From: Enterocola sp045654205 | Lineage (GTDB): Bacteria; Bacteroidota; Bacteroidia; Bacteroidales; Paludibacteraceae | Assembly: GCA_045654205.1 (NCBI GenBank) | Contig: JAZOMZ010000020.1 | Location: forward strand, 30,428-94,427 | Direction: 5' to 3' | DNA: 64,000 bases | Shown: in pieces, positions 63,076-64,000 of the stretch | Position numbering within the stretch: position 1 is the first letter of the stretch | How the letters are laid out: every line of letters begins with the position of its first letter | Made by a program: the position numbers and the translations under genes | The notes under the pieces: generated by a model | Database searches by the model: none | What the model was told of the DNA's origin: nothing | What the model saw: only the letters and a program-made list of their open reading frames with translations

Positions 63076-63573
63076 ATGATTTACCTTACAAAGATATATA
63101 ATTTGAAACTAATAAAAAATATATTAGATATTTTCTATCCGCTTTTTGGCAAGTGGATGAACAAACAGGTGTATTATTACCTTGCTTGTGGCACTATAAA
63201 CACAGTTCAAGACTGGATTTTGTACTTTTTGACTTACAATTTTATTGTGCAAAAACAATATTTAGATTTGGGTTTTGTGGTAATGTCTCCACACATTTTG
63301 AGTCTTTTTATAGTTACTCCAATTACATTTACTGTGGGTTTCTGTTTCTCAAAATACATTACCTTTAGTCAGTCAAATCTGAAGACTTTCTCGCAAGTGC
63401 TTAGATATGCATCTATGTTGGCATTCAATTTCTTGCTTACATACCTTGGCCTAAAACTTCTTGTGGAAATTGTAGGTTTTTACCCTACGCCATCAAAGAT
63501 GATAATAACCGTGGTTACCACAGTGGTGGGATTTTTAATACAGAAATATTTCTCTTTTAGAGTGAATAAGTGA
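63076..63573 (+). CDS. GtrA-family membrane protein
   Basis: 165 residues with four transmembrane helices (about 32-52, 72-92, 108-128, 138-158), the GtrA layout of flippases for polyprenyl-linked sugars. YYYLACGTINTVQDWILYF near 33-51 and TFTVGFCFSKYITF near 80-95 are conserved. The frame is open further upstream to 62980, but that overlaps the rsmA promoter. The next frame overlaps the stop by 4 bases. Confidence 0.82.
   Translation: MIYLTKIYNLKLIKNILDIFYPLFGKWMNKQVYYYLACGTINTVQDWILYFLTYNFIVQKQYLDLGFVVMSPHILSLFIVTPITFTVGFCFSKYITFSQSNLKTFSQVLRYASMLAFNFLLTYLGLKLLVEIVGFYPTPSKMIITVVTTVVGFLIQKYFSFRVNK
63089..63096 (-). promoter_or_regulatory. -7 box (TATCTTTG) for rsmA
   Basis: TAnnTTTG match on the minus strand 33 bases before the rsmA ATG. 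Confidence 0.5.
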
Positions 63574-63770
63574 AAGTAAGTAATCTAAATATTACTAGTC
63601 TTTATAACAAAAATTTTAAGTGGATAAAGATATTTATAATGCTTGCGGCATATGCTTATCTTATCTACACTTTTGTAAATTTTGAGTATTACGAAGACTT
63701 TTCTTCTTACTTTAAACTATACGGACTAGAGAATGTAAAATATTTAATTTTTTGTTTGCTTATTATTCCT
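63570..63770 (+). CDS. Integral membrane protein, truncated at the chimeric junction
   Basis: GTG start overlapping the GtrA stop as GTGA. The first ~66 residues show a membrane helix (about 18-34) and the segment YFKLYGLENVKYLIFCLLIIP. The start and position resemble the lysylphosphatidylglycerol-synthase-like membrane proteins often encoded beside GtrA in Bacteroidetes. The native sequence ends at about 63768; the frame then runs into unrelated GC-rich DNA and stops at 63887. Confidence 0.5.
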
Positions 63771-64000
63771 CAAGGGAGGGCTTGCACAGGATCTCGTGGA
63801 TCTTTGTGCCCATCAGATCGGCGGTGTATTCGGGGGTCAGACGGCAGACCGTGTCGGCGCCGCGGCCCGAACCGCCCACGGCAATGATCTGCTTGCCGTA
63901 GTCAATGGCGCCGTTGTCCAGGGCCATCATGGCGATCTCCACGCATACTTTGGTGCCCTGGCCCAGCATTTTCAGGGTATTTGCCACGATCTCCACCGGA
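63763..64000 (-). CDS. Pyruvate-kinase C-terminal-like domain protein (foreign, partial)
   Basis: Frame open from the right edge to TAA at 63765-63763. It reads PVEIVANTLKMLGQGTKVCV, then YGKQIIAVGGSGRGADTVCR, and ends KIHEILCKPSLEE. The GxGRGADT and IHEILCKP motifs fit the pyruvate kinase alpha/beta domain-containing proteins of Clostridia. The GC content (about 60% by eye) and codon choice are unlike everything else in the window. Confidence 0.65.
   Translation of the reverse strand, partial: PVEIVANTLKMLGQGTKVCVEIAMMALDNGAIDYGKQIIAVGGSGRGADTVCRLTPEYTADLMGTKIHEILCKPSLEE
63766..63778. other. Abrupt composition junction (probable assembly chimera)
   Basis: Left of this point the sequence is AT-rich Bacteroidetes coding DNA; to the right it is GC-rich and coding on the other strand with unrelated codon use. 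A gene is cut mid-helix. No mobile-element ends or repeats are visible at the join. Confidence 0.8.

Noticed and set aside
63570..63887. The 105-codon frame at 63570-63887 as a real protein
   Set aside because: Its last third translates the GC-rich foreign sequence in the wrong strand and frame, an artefact of the junction.

Overview
The window is AT-rich chromosomal DNA of an uncultured-looking member of the Bacteroidetes, probably Bacteroidales. The evidence is the phylum-type promoter -7 element (TAnnTTTG) before many genes, type IX secretion (T9SS) genes and cargo, Bacteroidetes-type Tra proteins, and housekeeping proteins with phylum-specific features. The last ~230 bases (from about 63,768) are GC-rich, Firmicutes-like coding sequence that interrupts a membrane-protein gene. 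This looks like an assembly chimera rather than biology.

Layout. 1-4.74 kb: rnr (cut by the left edge) and the T9SS lipoprotein gene porW/sprE, both leftward. 4.84-5.78 kb: mdh. 5.9-18.9 kb: one tightly packed leftward operon of about twelve genes, a small membrane protein followed by TraE, F, G, I, J, K, M, N and O-like proteins, then a 1309-residue secreted protein with a T9SS type A sorting tail and a co-translated lipoprotein. No relaxase, coupling protein, integrase, TraA-D, TraL, TraP or TraQ is visible. It therefore reads as a type IV secretion apparatus without DNA-processing genes, set between housekeeping genes and ending in T9SS-exported and lipid-anchored surface proteins. This is the most unusual locus in the window.

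19.1-26.6 kb: rightward housekeeping genes (spmA/B fusion, ybeY, mnmG, apt, uvrC, dtd, deoC), with two perfect parS-like palindromes between mnmG and apt. 26.6-29.1 kb: a two-component system divergent from an outer-membrane barrel gene. 29.3-30.6 kb: a DUF4143 ATPase gene broken by two nonsense codons, flanked by a duplicated terminator and preceded by 23-bp tandem repeats. 30.8-35.3 kb: ychF, a coiled-coil membrane protein, hemW and dprA. 35.3-36.0 kb: a 700-bp gene-poor AT-rich gap with a cluster of DnaA-box-like 9-mers, a candidate replication origin. 36.0-45.6 kb: nadA, an HhH/barrel protein, another barrel, a DUF4294 protein, an EamA transporter, and a giant T9SS type B cargo with its PorP/SprF partner.

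45.9-53.5 kb: a U32-family RNA-modification protein, an AsmA-like envelope protein, a Dus tRNA-dihydrouridine synthase and two glycosyltransferases. 53.5-55.8 kb: fabZ, fabK and fabH, leftward. 56.4-62.1 kb: tRNA-Leu(UAG), tig, clpP, clpX and recQ. 62.3-63.6 kb: rsmA (leftward) and a GtrA-family gene, followed by the truncated membrane-protein gene and the chimeric end.

Themes: two secretion machineries meet here (T9SS parts and cargo, and the orphan T4SS-like operon). The parS pair and the DnaA-box-like cluster suggest an origin-proximal region. Coordinates of sites and ORFs were read directly. Family calls rest on recognised motifs, without database searches.
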